A stretch of 64,000 bases of DNA from Psoroptes ovis (lineage: Eukaryota > Arthropoda > Arachnida > Sarcoptiformes > Psoroptidae). The position numbers were made by a program, and so were the translations under genes. The stretch spans positions 744,001 through 808,000 of the forward strand of contig PQWQ01000013.1 of NCBI GenBank assembly GCA_002943765.1, in the 5' to 3' direction. This document shows positions 11,778 through 23,021 of the stretch, piece by piece; positions within the stretch are counted from its first letter, which is position 1; every line of letters begins with the position of its first letter. The notes under the pieces are model-generated. The model saw nothing but the letters and a program-made list of their open reading frames with translations, did no database searches and had not been told where the DNA came from.

Positions 11778-13238
11778 TCAATCATATTTTATCACATTTT
11801 CAATGTCATCATCTCCATCGGTTTCGCTTTCTTCATCTTCATCATCTTCCTCTTCTTCATCGTCTTCGTCCTTTTCTATAGAATTATCACCATTATCATC
11901 CCAACCAATTGACTTGGAATCATTATTATTGTCATAATTTTTTCCATTTTTTTCATAATCTTTTTCTTTATATTCATTTATTAAAGTTTCCATTTTGATT
12001 TTTGAATCAAGAGAGTTTTTTTCTAATTTTTCTTCTAAAATTTTATTGCTATTAATTGATGCATTGAAATCATTATCACTTGCATTATCATAATCATCAA
12101 CAATAGAATAATTATCTAAACATTCAATAAAAACATGTTCGCGTCTTTTATTCATTTCATTTAATAAATACTCATAAATTTTTGTCAACATTTCATCATT
12201 TAAATCGAAATTAATTTTGTATTCGTTTATTTTGGATAATAAATGTTCTTTCAATTCAATTATATCGAAAATTTTGAATACATCATCATTTTGCTTTCGC
12301 TTTCTAGATTTATTGGACAATAATTTCTGTTCATTAATGCACAATGATTGAAGATATTGATTGAAATAGTCTTCGATTATTCTGTTCATTTTTTCATTTT
12401 TCAATTCGTTATATGAAAATTTATGATATAGATATGAACCTGTACTGATTGAACGATTCAATAATTGTTCTCTTTTTTGCCATATTCTTATGGCTTGTCT
12501 TTTTAATCTTGGCAATTGTGTGAATGCTGAATGTTCATTCATGTTATCTGTGGTGATTTCGATTGTTTGAAATTTTTTAATTGCTTTCTGTAATATTTGT
12601 AAATTTTTAGTTAATTTATGAATTTTTTTAGCTAGATATTCATCATTGATATCAGTAATTTTAGACAAATTAATACGTTTGAGTTCTATCAATAAATCAT
12701 TATTCAATTTGATAGCAATGTCTTTAGAATTTGCAGCCGAAGAATCATTTGTTTTATTAATCAAATCATCATAAAATGAATCTAATAAATTCGAAAACTG
12801 TTTCTGCTTCAAGAATGAATTATTGTCGTTTTTGATATTATTTATAATTTCGACTAGACATTTCATATTTTTTTCATAAATATCACAATCATTGGCGATG
12901 ATTTGTCCAAATTTTTTGATATACTGAAAATATAATAAGAAAAGATTGGAAAATAATTTTCATTTTAAATCAATGAATAATACTTTTCTTATTGAATTTT
13001 GAGCATAAATTAATTGATCGTTTTTGCTGTCATCGACTATTTGATAATTCTCAAATTCTTTTTTCAATTCATCGATTTCGCTCTGTTATTTGATATGTAT
13101 TAAAAATTGATTAGATAGATTATTAATTCAATCAATAAGATGATAGATACTAACTATGAATTGGGATTCAGGAGAATTCCTTTTTGAAATGGTGACTAAA
13201 TCAATTTTTCTTCTTTTATTATTCGGATTTAATTCCAT
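11778..13238 (-). CDS. Daxx: DAXX-like histone H3.3 chaperone
   Basis: Three exons: 13238-13155, 13082-12984, 12923-11778; 442 residues. The N terminus carries a basic nuclear-localisation-like cluster (NNKRRKID). The middle is helical. The best family match is HSAFTQLPRLKRQAIRIWQ, which aligns with the DAXX segment ending its four-helix bundle (SAYxxEARLKRKLIRLF). After it come STGSYLYHKFSY and KMNRIIEDYFNQ, matching the start of the histone-binding domain in order and spacing, and NKRREHVFIE, matching its ERRHLDLI helix. The C terminus is a long run of Asp/Glu, as in DAXX. DAXX with ATRX deposits H3.3 in heterochromatin and represses transcription. Identity is low, so the call rests on several ordered short matches plus the acidic tail. 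Confidence 0.68.
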
Positions 13239-13461
13239 GATTTTTCGAAAATTCCAGGAACAGCAGAACGCCAAAATTGAAATTCAAGAAAAAATATAAC
13301 ATGCACAATAGCCGAAAACATTTTTGCGATCCTCTCAAGTTGAAATAGCATTTCACTATGAAATTATGGTTTTTAACGCCATCTTGTGTTTTTTATTTGA
13401 AAACAATTCAAATTTGATTTCGACATTGATTTTGAACTAATTTCAAAATTAAATAAATAAT

Positions 13462-14681
13462 TTAAATATATTTTTTAATATCATCATCTATTGAAATGTT
13501 GATATTGGAATATTTTAGTTGTAAATAATCAAAATACTTTTGTCGATTCTTTTTGGCTTGCTTGAAACGAAATTCAAACCAACGTGATGAAAACCAATGA
13601 AATAATTTGATGTAAGAAAAATATTTGTAAGCTATTATAGTGAAGAAATATTGTAAATAGTATGTAATTGAATTGGATTCCTCCTTAATTTGATCATCAT
13701 CATAATTATTTTCAATAATAAATGGCTCTAATGATGATAGCCAAACAAATCTACAGCCATAATTCATGAAAATATCATAATTGATGAATGGTTCGATGTA
13801 ATTGAAAGCTCGAAATAATGATCTGGACATTTTCCTAGCCATTATCAATAATGATTCATCCATCGATTTCATCGAAGACATCATAGGTAACCATTCTTCG
13901 TAGAAAATTTGTCTACACATCTCAATTATTTCTTGATCAGTTCCTGAACATAAATTGAATTCATCATCAATTCCGAGACAAAAGCCAATTGTACGCCAAA
14001 AATGAAATATACAATGACGATCTCTTTCATTCAATAAAATGAATCCAAGCTAAAATTCGTAATTTAAATAATGATGTCATTGAAATATCATATTGATTGC
14101 AAAACAAACCCATTACCTGATTTGGGAATATTGCAAACAGACCGACGAATGCAAATTGTCCATTCAACATTCGATATTGATTCATCCATTTCATATCATT
14201 TCTATTATGATCATTGAGACTTTTTGCTATCTTGGAATGCATTCTACACACATTACTCAATGATTGGTGCGCTTTACTGCCTACTTCAAATGGATCATTT
14301 TCAAACCAACTAATAATATGTTCGGTTGTTGAAAGATAACGTTCAAATATATTAGCAACAGATTTCGATCGATTAGTGCTTAGTAGTGGAATTAATTCTG
14401 CTGGATTATGAAATGTCAGTGATAAGCCATATAGATAACATAAAATGAAACTGAATTTCATGTTAAAAAAATATTGAAATCACGAAATGATCACAACAAT
14501 AAAAAAAAACTCACGTGCTTTTGTATGTATAAAATAAATGCTGTGCATGATTAAAATCATCAGCAATGAACCAATCAGGCTTGTTAATATCATATCTATC
14601 ATCATTATGATAATTCTGATTAAGGGATTGCTTTGAAGACAAAATTTTTCGCTTATTATTAATACGATCATAAAGATTCAT
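13462..14681 (-). CDS. DUF2236 (ER-bound oxygenase mpaB/B', rubber oxygenase Lcp-type) protein
   Basis: Three exons: 14681-14515, 14450-14117, 14049-13462; 362 residues, phases 2, 0 and end. Family marks known from arthropod members are KPDWFIADDFNHAQHLFY near the N terminus, a hydrophobic stretch FILCYLYGLSLTFHNPAELI, the RYLSTTEHIISWFENDPF region, the RMHSKIA helix with a candidate haem-ligand His, QFAFVGLFAIFPNQ, and HFWRTIGFCLGIDDEFNLC. Founding members are haem-dependent oxygenases; the arthropod substrate is unknown. The C-terminal 100 residues are hydrophobic and aromatic and may bind membrane. The gene is complete and looks intact. Confidence 0.85.
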
Positions 14682-14889
14682 TTTCCACTGTTATCAAGTG
14701 ATCCATTCATTCATTCATTGATCGAAATGAAAATGAAACCGATTTTTTAATTTTGTCATAATGATAATTCAACGGAAATACGAAATTCAAAAACCTTGAC
14801 AAATGAATGATTAGTATTTCTTCATAAACATGATCTTATTGAAAAAATGAGCCTATTATTACATAACATGATTTTATTGTTTTTTCCCT

Positions 14890-15138
14890 CTAGAAAAAAA
14901 AGAAATGGAAATCGATTTCATTTTGTTTGCAAAGGGAAATAGTTTTTTCAACTGAAATTAATTTTTCGATTTTAACGACCCTCATTTGTTCCATGCATGA
15001 ATTTTTGATATTCAAAAGCTCCTCCAATAGCATTGTCACCCTCATTATTTTTTCGGACAACTGGTGAAAAATACGGCACGCTGTATTCGCACATCTAGCA
15101 TTACGAATAGTTCGGTACGACGCTTCTGTCGAAGGCAA
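14890..15138 (-). other. Orphan 82-codon ORF with unlike base composition
   Basis: An ORF of 82 codons whose upstream half is clearly richer in G+C than its surroundings and uses varied codons rather than the Asn/Ile/Lys mix of chance ORFs here. It reads as a helical, slightly basic protein (LLEELLNIKNSCMEQMRVV) with no membrane span. I do not recognise it. The higher-GC stretch continues upstream to about 15180. It could be a fragment of a mobile element or a recently lost gene; no terminal repeats were found. Confidence 0.25.
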
Positions 15139-15668
15139 GGGTCATTGTTACTTTTCGACGCAAATATATTAATTTTTTCTACGCTTCGCTTGTTAATGTT
15201 GTTTTACTCAATCAAATAAATTATTTAATCAAAAAATCCTTGTATGCCGCAATTTCATAAAAATGAATTAATAAAAAAACTATTGAATGATTGATGAAAA
15301 TATGCTCATAAAAAAGACTTTTTCTAAAGAATCTATGCCTAAAATCTTGCTAAATCAATTTTTCATCATAAATTGAATAGTTATTCTTACATTAATAATA
15401 ATTTTGTCTCGATGCCAATAAATTTGATAGTATATTTGAAAATAAAATAAAATGATAATTGAATTTATCGATTATTATTATTATTAATTATAATTTTTTC
15501 GTAATTTGTTGCCCCAGTGATTGTTATTCTCTTTCTAAAATGTTAGAAAATAATTTCAATTTTTGAATGATTGAACAATGCCATTCAAGATTTTTCATAA
15601 ACTTATCAAAATTGATATACGTATATGATCTTTGTTTGAACGCTAGTAAAATAGTTCTCAAATCAATC

Positions 15669-17127
15669 ATGTCCAGAAAAATGTCACCGATGGAAATATT
15701 ATATCAGCGATGTGCACCATTTCAATTGCGTTTTGCAGCTAAATTTTCAGAGTCAATATTTTATCCTAAAGACTATCGCCATGAAATTGTTAGTAAAGGA
15801 ACACCAGTTATATTGATGATGATATTCATGTTTATCATTTTGATTGGTAATGATCATGAAGAATCATCAAAATTAATGAGTTCGATAAAACGAAGCTATG
15901 TTTTTCAGATTTGGTATGGTCGTCATTTTACCAGAGTAATTGTTACATGTTATTTGATATTTTTTACTTATGGTATAATATGTATTCTGCATCGATATTT
16001 ACCGAAATATCAAAATCCATTGAATACTTTGATATTGAAAGAATTATCAGAATTCCATAATTTACGAATATCTAAACATGATTCTATTCTGTTAAAACAT
16101 TGCAGTCGTGAGACGTTGAATCGAATAAATTGGACGTTATTCCACATTTGAAATTTTGATCTCTCTCTTACCGTATTACTATTGTGAGTTTTATTTTGTC
16201 ATTGATATTTATTCATTAAGTTTTTTTATCTACTTTGTAAAGGTGTACTTGCATTTCCGATGTATTTCGTTTTAGCTTATCAAATCAAATTAAATCCACC
16301 ATCAACATTTTTGATTGGTTTTATTGAATTTTTTGCATTTGGTTTCAGCAATATGGTGATCTATAGTTTAGCTTATGTGATTTTCTGGTTATTCATCGAA
16401 TCTTGTTATCGAGCATTCTATTTTCGGATATGTTTCCAGGAATTGAATGTCTTCATCAATAATTCTTATAAAAATTCTCTCAAATTGATAAATGAAAATA
16501 ATATCTTGACAAAAAAACATTACAACTATCTTAAAAGAAGAATATTGTATTTTATTTACAGGCATAATGAATTATGCTCATTGTTGCAATATTTGACTAT
16601 ATGGTGGAAACATCGTTGCAGTATTTGTGTTTTGATGGTAGTTCCGAATAATACGATTATGATAAATTTATTAATATTTGAAACATTTGATCAAGAGAGA
16701 TTTTTAATTTTGTGTATATTCGTTATTTTGCAATCATCATTATTTCTATTTTGTATGGGCATCTTACCTGCCATCCATTATTACGCAACGAATCCTCAGA
16801 ATACATTGATTTCATCTATAACTTTCTTATCTAAACATTCAACAAAAAACAATTATCTGCATAATATTCGTTTACGCTTCAAGTTTTTAAATTATTCTGA
16901 GCGTATTTCATCGAAAAATATATTGATTGGTGCAAAAATAGGTCATGATAATCTTGTTATTACTTATTCATCTTATTGGCAGGTAATTTTTTTGTTCAAA
17001 GAAAAGAATCATTTCTTATCTCTTATCTAATTGTGATTTGTTTATTTTTCATTCAATATAGTTTATTTGTCTTTATATTGGATATTTTTTCCGTGCAATT
17101 AAATTATTTTCATCAAGGATTGATTGA
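15669..17127 (+). pseudogene. Copy A of a tandem seven-span membrane protein family, with a frame break
   Basis: Three exons as in its paralogues: 15669-16183, 16243-16982, 17062-17127. Exon 1 begins MSRKMSPMEILYQRCAPFQL. It is close to copies B and C throughout (NDHEESSKLMSSIKRSYVF, WYGRHFTRVI, LPKYQNPLNTLIL, VPNNTIMINLLIFETF). Near 16143-16149 one extra base relative to the paralogues shifts the frame and makes a TGA at 16149-16151; beyond it the shifted frame again matches the family (FEILISLLPYYY) up to a proper donor at 16184. The remaining exons are intact. So the copy is either a young pseudogene or carries a sequence error. About 442 codons if the break is ignored. Confidence 0.75.
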
Positions 17128-17847
17128 ATTATTTGAAAATTATCTTTTTGAAATTTATTTGAATAAATCATATTTTTATTTCATTAATTAGACATAAAGT
17201 CATAGACAAATTATTTATCGATGATTTACAATTATATCAATTGATAATTGTACCAATAAAATCAAGGATGAAAATTGTACTGAACATGAATATTAAAGTT
17301 GATTAAAAATATTGCAGACCGCTTGTTATGAGTAATAAAAGGAATATTTCTGACATGCCAAAAATGATTCACCCAAAATCATTTAATTGTTTTCCTCAAA
17401 AAAATTTTTTTCCACAAAATTTACGCTTGATATTTTTTTTAAAATAAAATCACACCTAAGAATAGTGGTAATTTATTTTTATATTGATCAGAAAATGTTC
17501 ATGAAAGCTTTTTTTTCAATAAAATCTAATAAAATAGTCGTACATGTGTGCTATTTTCAATGATAATGTCTATATGAATGTCAATATTTTAGCACCCATT
17601 AAATCTTGAATTCAATCAAATTTTTTTACTCTAATTTTATCAACAAATCAATATTTTCGACAGAATAAATTGAAAATTATTCAAGCGAATTTATGGTAGA
17701 AAAAAAAAGTTTTTCATAAATCGACAATGAATTTTTCTAAATAAGCTTTTGATAGTTGCATTCTTGTCACCTTTCAATCATAATAAATGTTTTAATTCTT
17801 GAAAAAAATAGTAAAAGAAATAGAAAAAATAGTCGAACAAAGAAAAA
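17128..17847. other. Intergenic between family copies A and B
   Basis: 720 nt of AT-rich sequence. No ORF or repeat supported; it probably carries the 3' end of copy A and the promoter of copy B. Confidence 0.4.
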
Positions 17848-19303
17848 ATGTCCGCGAAAATGTCAAGATCGGAAACATTATATGAAAGATGTGCGCCATA
17901 TCAATTACGTTTTGCAACAAAATTTACAAAATCAATATTTCATTCTAAAAATTACCGTCATGAAATTTTACAAAATTTAATTCCAGTCATAATAATGATG
18001 TTATTCATGGTAGTAATATTAATCGGTAATGATTATGAAAAATCATCAGTTTTGATTAGTTCAATAAAACAAAGCTTTGCGTTTCAAGTATGGTATGGGA
18101 GGCATTTTACAAGAGTTATTGCTACATGTTATTTGTTTTTTCTTTCATATGGATTCATATCATTCCTACATCGCTATTCACCAAAATGTCAAAATGCATT
18201 AAACAATCTGATTTTGAGTGAATTATCCGCATTCCATAATCTCAAATTATCGAAACATCACTCGTATTTGTTGTATTATTGTAATCGTAACACATTGAAT
18301 AGATTTAATTGGGCAATATTTTGTTTAGAAATCATGTATTCATATTTTCCAATTTTTTATTGTATGTATTTTTTCCTCTTTTTATGTTTGATGGTTTATT
18401 TTTTATTTATTCTATTTCTGAAGTAATTATGGCATCACCAATGCTATTTATTATAGTTCATCAATACAAATTACATCCACCGCAGACACATTTAATCACT
18501 TTTATTGAATTATGTGCATTCGTTTTTAGTGTCATGGTAATGTATGCTGTTCTTAATGTTATTCTTTGGTTATTCATCGGTTTAGTATATCGTACAATTT
18601 ATTTTCGATTTTGTTTCCATGAATTGAGCATACATATCAACAATTCTATCATATATTTACGGAAATTGTTTGAATCAGATAAAAGAAATAGATGGAAAAG
18701 TAAAAAATACGAAAAATATTTAGAGAAACGAATTCTGTATTTTATGAATCGCCATAATCATTTATGTACACAATTGCAATATATGAATCGATGGTGGAAA
18801 AATCGTAATACTATTTGTGTTTTAATGATAATTCCCAATAATACAATGATGATTAATTTATTATTATTCGAAACATTTGAATACGGAAGATTTGAACTTT
18901 TATGCGTATTCTCTATTCTGCAACTTTCATTATTTTCATTTGGTATGGGCATTTTGCCTTCAATACATTATAATGCAATTAAGCCCAAAACTTCATTAAA
19001 TTCATTGATTCCATTATTATCAAAACATTCATTTAAAAATAATTATATGAACTCATTTCGTTTACGTTTAAAGTTGTTAATATATTCAGAACGTATTATT
19101 TCGGAAAATATAGTGATTGGCGTAACAATAGGTCATGATAATCTTGTAATAACATATGCATCATATTGGAAGGTAAAAATCATACCCAAGTGAACAATCT
19201 CATATCTCATTGAAATTTTTATTTTTCTTACCTTTAACAGTTTATTGGCCTTTATATTGGCTACTTTTTTCGAGCAATTAAATTGTTTTCATCAAGAAAA
19301 TAA
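17848..19303 (+). CDS. Copy B of the seven-span membrane protein family (intact)
   Basis: Exons 17848-18361, 18424-19172 and 19241-19303; 441 residues. The intron phases are 1 and 0, shared by all copies. About seven hydrophobic segments are visible near residues 49-68, 89-113, 155-190, 198-230, 318-340, 345-372 and 415-435, with a long charged loop (residues 230-318) before segment five. Family blocks include WYGRHFTRVIATCY, SELSAFHNLKLSKHHS, the HN-x-L-x3-LQ-x-MNRWWK loop, IPNNTMMINLLLFETF and GHDNLVITYASYWK, then a 20-residue final exon (FIGLYIGYFFRAIKLFSS). The topology, the long loop before segment five and the short phase-0 last exon resemble arthropod gustatory receptors, but the TYxxxxxQF motif is only approximated (TY-x4-KF here, QF in copies A and C). 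Function is unassigned. Confidence 0.8.
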
Positions 19304-19645
19304 ATTCATTAGACTCAATTGGAATTTGATTCATTATATTCATTACTATATTATTTCATTTTGTTTTTTTAATTAGTGATTTTCACCTTTTTACATCAAT
19401 AATGGACACAGCGCAAATATGATGGCTCTTCGTTAAAATAGAATTGGTCGAACCGAATTCATTCTTTTCAATTATCTTCACTAAAAACGTGTATTTACCG
19501 ACTAAAAATTTGAAAATTTTATTTGATCAACACAAAAGGAATAAAATTTCTAATTTCAATTTCACATAAAACAAAGATGAAAAAGTTTTTAATTAATGAT
19601 TTAGTTTTTATTTCTAAGTTAAATCATTATAAAGTAAAATTTCAT
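19304..19645. other. Intergenic 3' of family copy B
   Basis: 342 nt. Nothing supported beyond probable 3' UTR; it ends at the TTAA target site of the miniature element. Confidence 0.4.
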
Positions 19646-19649
19646 TTAA

Positions 19650-19796
19650 CCCTTAAAACTCGAGCGGTGAGCATCGCTCACCATAAGATGTAATGCAGCA
19701 ACTCGATAGGCGCCCCTCAGTCACCATTTTACATTAGTGTGAAAAATTGTCGAACTGCTGGCTCGCTTGCGCTGTAACTGCCTCGAGTTCTAAGGG
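19650..19796. mobile_element. 147-bp piggyBac-type miniature inverted-repeat element
   Basis: Flanked on both sides by TTAA (19646-19649 and 19797-19800), the exact target duplication of piggyBac elements. The termini are inverted repeats of 15 bp with one mismatch, CCCTTAAAACTCGAG at the left and CTCGAGTTCTAAGGG at the right; the CCCTT start is also typical of the superfamily. An internal 7-bp-stem hairpin lies at 19666-19682. There is no coding capacity, so it would be moved by a transposase elsewhere in the genome. It is much richer in G+C than its flanks. Confidence 0.8.
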
Positions 19797-19859
19797 TTAA
19801 AAATAATGATTTTCTACTTATTCAACATTAGCGTTCTTTATGAAAATTCGTTGGTAAAT

Positions 19860-19984
19860 GTTAGATCGCATTTTGTGAGGTGAACCCTATTGGGTTGTAA
19901 TAGATGACTAGGTATAAATAGCCACCTCAAATATAAACGATGTACACTCCAGCCATCTAGTCACTGTTCACTATGTTCCATGAT
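19860..19984 (+). repeat. LTR-like or promoter-like fragment next to the retroelement
   Basis: A higher-GC stretch with a clean TATA box (GGTATAAATAGCC near 19910-19922) on the plus strand, followed by what reads as a start region. It directly abuts the end of the integrase relic, which lies on the other strand. It may be a fragment of another LTR. No target duplication could be set. Confidence 0.3.
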
Positions 19985-20748
19985 TTGCATTCTACGGTTG
20001 GATCATTAATTTTGCATCTTAATCGTTTTACTAATTCTTGATTAGTGCGTTCGTTCATGCCGTTGCACTGAGGGTTTCGAGTAGATGTTAATAACCTCTT
20101 TTTTTGATGATGTTCAAGAAATTTCTGATATTTTTACGATAAGAACGCCGCGGCTCGATCTGTTAATATTTGTTTGATCGGCCCTACTTTTAACATTTGT
20201 TTCACTACCTCGATGTAGGTTTCCGTTGATGTTGATGAATGAGGAAATACCCATGCATATCGGGTGCAATGATCGATAACTAGGTGAAATAACTTTTTAC
20301 GAGATCCATATTTACCAAATCCTAATACCGTGTCCATAGATATAAGTTCGAAAGGTTGATCGGACGGTGGTAATTCTACAAGCGTCGAAAACTTTTTGTC
20401 CTTGAACTTCTTATTTTTTTGGCATACTTCACAGTGTTTGGTGTGGTGGCTGATGTCCTGCACTAAATTGGGCCAATAATACACTGGTGAGATCAGACTG
20501 ATCATTTTCTTTGTTCCAATATGCCCGAATCGTTTATGGGCTTCGTTTAATATCTTTTCTCTAAGCGACATCGGTACAACAATTTTAGCCAGCCCCTGCT
20601 GCCTCCTGATTCTGAGACCATCACTCAATTCAAACTTTTCCATATCGGGTAGTTCGTTCTGTTTTTGTTTGATGTGTTTGATTACGGCTCCAATACCGGT
20701 CGTACTCGCATCACAATAAATAATAACTGGCAGTGCCGGATCATATAT

Positions 20749-21129
20749 TGTCATGCGACGGTAAACTAAGACTGGCATGAGGTGTAAAAATGTTCTTTAT
20801 TTCTGAAAAAATGTAAAATCGCGTTTGATTAAATGATAAAAATTACAATATAAAAGAAAATAAATATTTACATTAATTGGTATATATGGAACGGTTTATG
20901 ATAACACAAACGAAAAAAAAATAAAAATTCACAAAAATTCGACACAATATGAAACAGAGAAAGAATGTGACAAATGCCACGTTGTTTTCTGGGCCTATTT
21001 ATATTAAGTCGGCCATGCTGGTGTGACCCTGCGCGTAAAATTGACCAATAGCTGCTCGCGCTGAAGGTCACACCGAGCTCTCCTCCTCATGTCATCCTGT
21101 TTCGAGAACTTTACCCGCGTTTCGCGACA
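20749..21129 (-). repeat. Nested solo LTR (381 bp) with ATATAT target duplication
   Basis: Inserted in the pol relic. Ends are TGTC...GACA, and the 6-bp flanks ATATAT (20743-20748 and 21130-21135) are identical. Removing the insert and one flank rejoins the pol reading frame exactly at the RNase H start. On the minus strand the LTR shows a CCAAT-like box (ATTGGTCAAT), a TATA box (ATATAAATAGG) and a polyadenylation signal (AATAAA) near its end, in the order expected of U3-R-U5. Confidence 0.78.
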
Positions 21130-21205
21130 ATATATGTTTAGTATTGGTTGATGAGTAAGATTTTTAATTTCATCAAATACTTGTTGACAATCATGGGAAC
21201 AAACC

Positions 21206-21579
21206 TGTTGCGAAATTACTGGATCACAAAGTTAAATTTTATTTTTTCTAAGGAAAATCATATTAAAAATTATTTACAAAAATTGATTTTAAGAAATATT
21301 TAGATCTTACAATTGTTTTCTCTACTACAATAAAAGGTAAAAATTAAATCGCTTAATTCTAAACTAAATTATTTTATGAAAATAAACTTCGATGTGGCTT
21401 GCACGAAAACTAGAATGTCAATGTCAGCTCAAACCGTGCCATGTGCTCGACCATGAGAAAACGCGCTCTCCACACCATGACCCCTTGGGCCATACATTGA
21501 ACCTCTACCACAATGTCGGCTGAGCTACTACGAGGACACGTTTTGCTCTTATATGCTCGAAGCTTGAAATTTTACAACA
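21206..21579. repeat. Second nested solo LTR (374 bp) with CAAACC target duplication
   Basis: Ends TGTTG...CAACA with identical 6-bp flanks CAAACC (21200-21205 and 21580-21585). Excising it restores a pol frame reading WVCSHDCQQVF, the conserved tether before RNase H, so the insertion point is exact. It differs in sequence from the other solo LTR, so a second retrotransposon family is implied. A possible TATA (CATATAAGAG on the minus strand, near 21550) suggests minus orientation, with less certainty. Confidence 0.78.
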
Positions 21580-22458
21580 CAAACCCATGGTCGGTCTTTC
21601 GCCAATAAGTCTGTCAAAGGTTTCCTGATCATTGCGTGATTCGGAATGTATTTTTGGTAGACATTTTCCATTCCCAAGAACCGTTGCAACTCCTAGATAT
21701 TTGTCGGTGTTGGGAAGTTTTCAATAGCTTTCACGTTTTCTTTGCTGTGTTGGACTGAGTTATATGAAAGGCAGTGTCCCAGATATTCCATGGTTTCTTG
21801 TGCGAAATGGCATTTACTCATCTTAAGTACGATGTTTTCTTGTTGAAATGCTTTCATTACTTGTCATTACATCGTGAAAATGTTGTTCAAATGTTTCACT
21901 AAAAATGAATATGTCGTCGAAGTAATTTTCAACGTTTTTTAATTGGTATTTCATGATGATGGGTCGAATGACTCGTTGAAAAGTCACTGGCGCGTTTTTC
22001 AAGCCGAACGGCATGACCAACCATTAATAATGTCGTTTTTGTGTTGAAAAGGCGGTCTTCGGGATGTCTTCCGATGCCATCGGGATATGCCAGTAACCGT
22101 TTGCAACATCTAATTTTGTAAAGTATCGTTTATTGCACATTTTATCGATAATGTCGTCGATGATGGGAATAGATTGTTTGCCAGTAATTGTGCGGTCATT
22201 TAGCATTCTACAGTCGATACACATTCGTGTTTTTCCTTCGCCTTTTTTCTCTGCTAGAATGACAGGAGATGAATACGGTGATGCGAATCAAATTCTGTTT
22301 CAGCAGTTGTTCAATAATATCGTTGATGATTTGTTGCTCTCGTATTGATGTTCGGTACAGTTTTATGTAAACAGGTATTTCGTTGTTGACATTGATAGTG
22401 TGATAATGATCTTTCATACAACCAACGTCTGTTTTCGATTTGGAAAACACTTGAAATT

Positions 22459-22644
22459 GTTCACGATAACCTTGTTATCATATGTACATCATTTTGGCAG
22501 GTATGAAGATCTGATTCAAAAGAATAATTTTATGATTTCTTCAAATTTATTTACGTCAAACAGTCTATTGGCCTTTATTCTGGTTATTTTTTCGGCGCTA
22601 TAAAATTATTCTCATCAAAAAACTATCAATTAAATTTACAATGA
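22459..22644 (+). pseudogene. Copy D: 3' fragment of the seven-span family
   Basis: Only the end of exon 2 and the short last exon remain. Positions 22459-22500 read VHDNLVIICTSFWQ, the family block before the last intron; a donor follows at 22501, the acceptor CAG is at 22561-22563, and 22564-22644 reads SIGLYSGYFFGAIKLFSSK then runs to a stop. Everything 5' is absent; the retroelement relic starts within about 12 bp. So this copy was cut by retroelement-associated rearrangement or deletion. Confidence 0.8.
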
Positions 22645-23021
22645 ATCGTTCACTATTTCATCATTGTTCTTATTTAAAATTGGCATAAACATAAATAATA
22701 TGTTCTTAGAATAAATTTATTTTTTCCTTATTATTTTCATTTTGTTTGATCATTATTAAATGTTTTTCGTATTCAATTACAAATGAATAATATTCATTAA
22801 TGAATGATTTACACCTGAATTTATGTTGCCCGGGTAATCATCGAAGTTTTTTCTCCCTCTCTCCCTTTTTCTCTCTGCTCTCATGCTGATCGATACAAAC
22901 TATTTCATTATCATACGAAAGTGTTAATTCAAAAAAAAAAAAAATTTTTTTGAATTCATTTTCAATCTATTATTGGTATGATAGAATTCGTATCGTTACC
23001 TAAATAATAATAATAATAAAA
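22645..23021. other. Intergenic upstream of family copy C
   Basis: 377 nt, including a CT-rich stretch (about 22850-22885) just 5' of copy C and a poly-A/poly-T hairpin near 22930-22955. Probably the copy C promoter. Confidence 0.35.

Larger units (their letters stand above)
19985..22447 (-). mobile_element. Decayed Ty3/gypsy LTR-retrotransposon pol relic
   Basis: Minus-strand pol pieces in the order RT, RNase H, integrase. RT spans about 22440-21700, with FTKLDVANGYWHIPM and a YFDD catalytic box in NYFDDIFIFS; CQQVFDEIK marks the RNase H tether near 21190; the RNase H start DASTTGIGAV is near 20700. Much of RNase H is deleted. The integrase has the HHCC finger (H-x-H...C-x2-C) near 20560-20430, the first and second catalytic Asp (MDTV, TDRA) and the Glu in NGMNERTNQ near 20060. 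Breaks seen: a frameshift near 22288, an in-frame stop at 22024-22026, a frameshift near 21860, a stop near 21693 and a stop at 20134-20136. No gag or flanking LTR pair is present. Two solo LTRs are nested within. It is an inactive relic, and its right end abuts a truncated host family copy. Confidence 0.85.

Noticed and set aside
20868..21071. 67-codon ORF in the retroelement region
   Set aside because: It lies inside a solo LTR (U3-R region) and is not coding.
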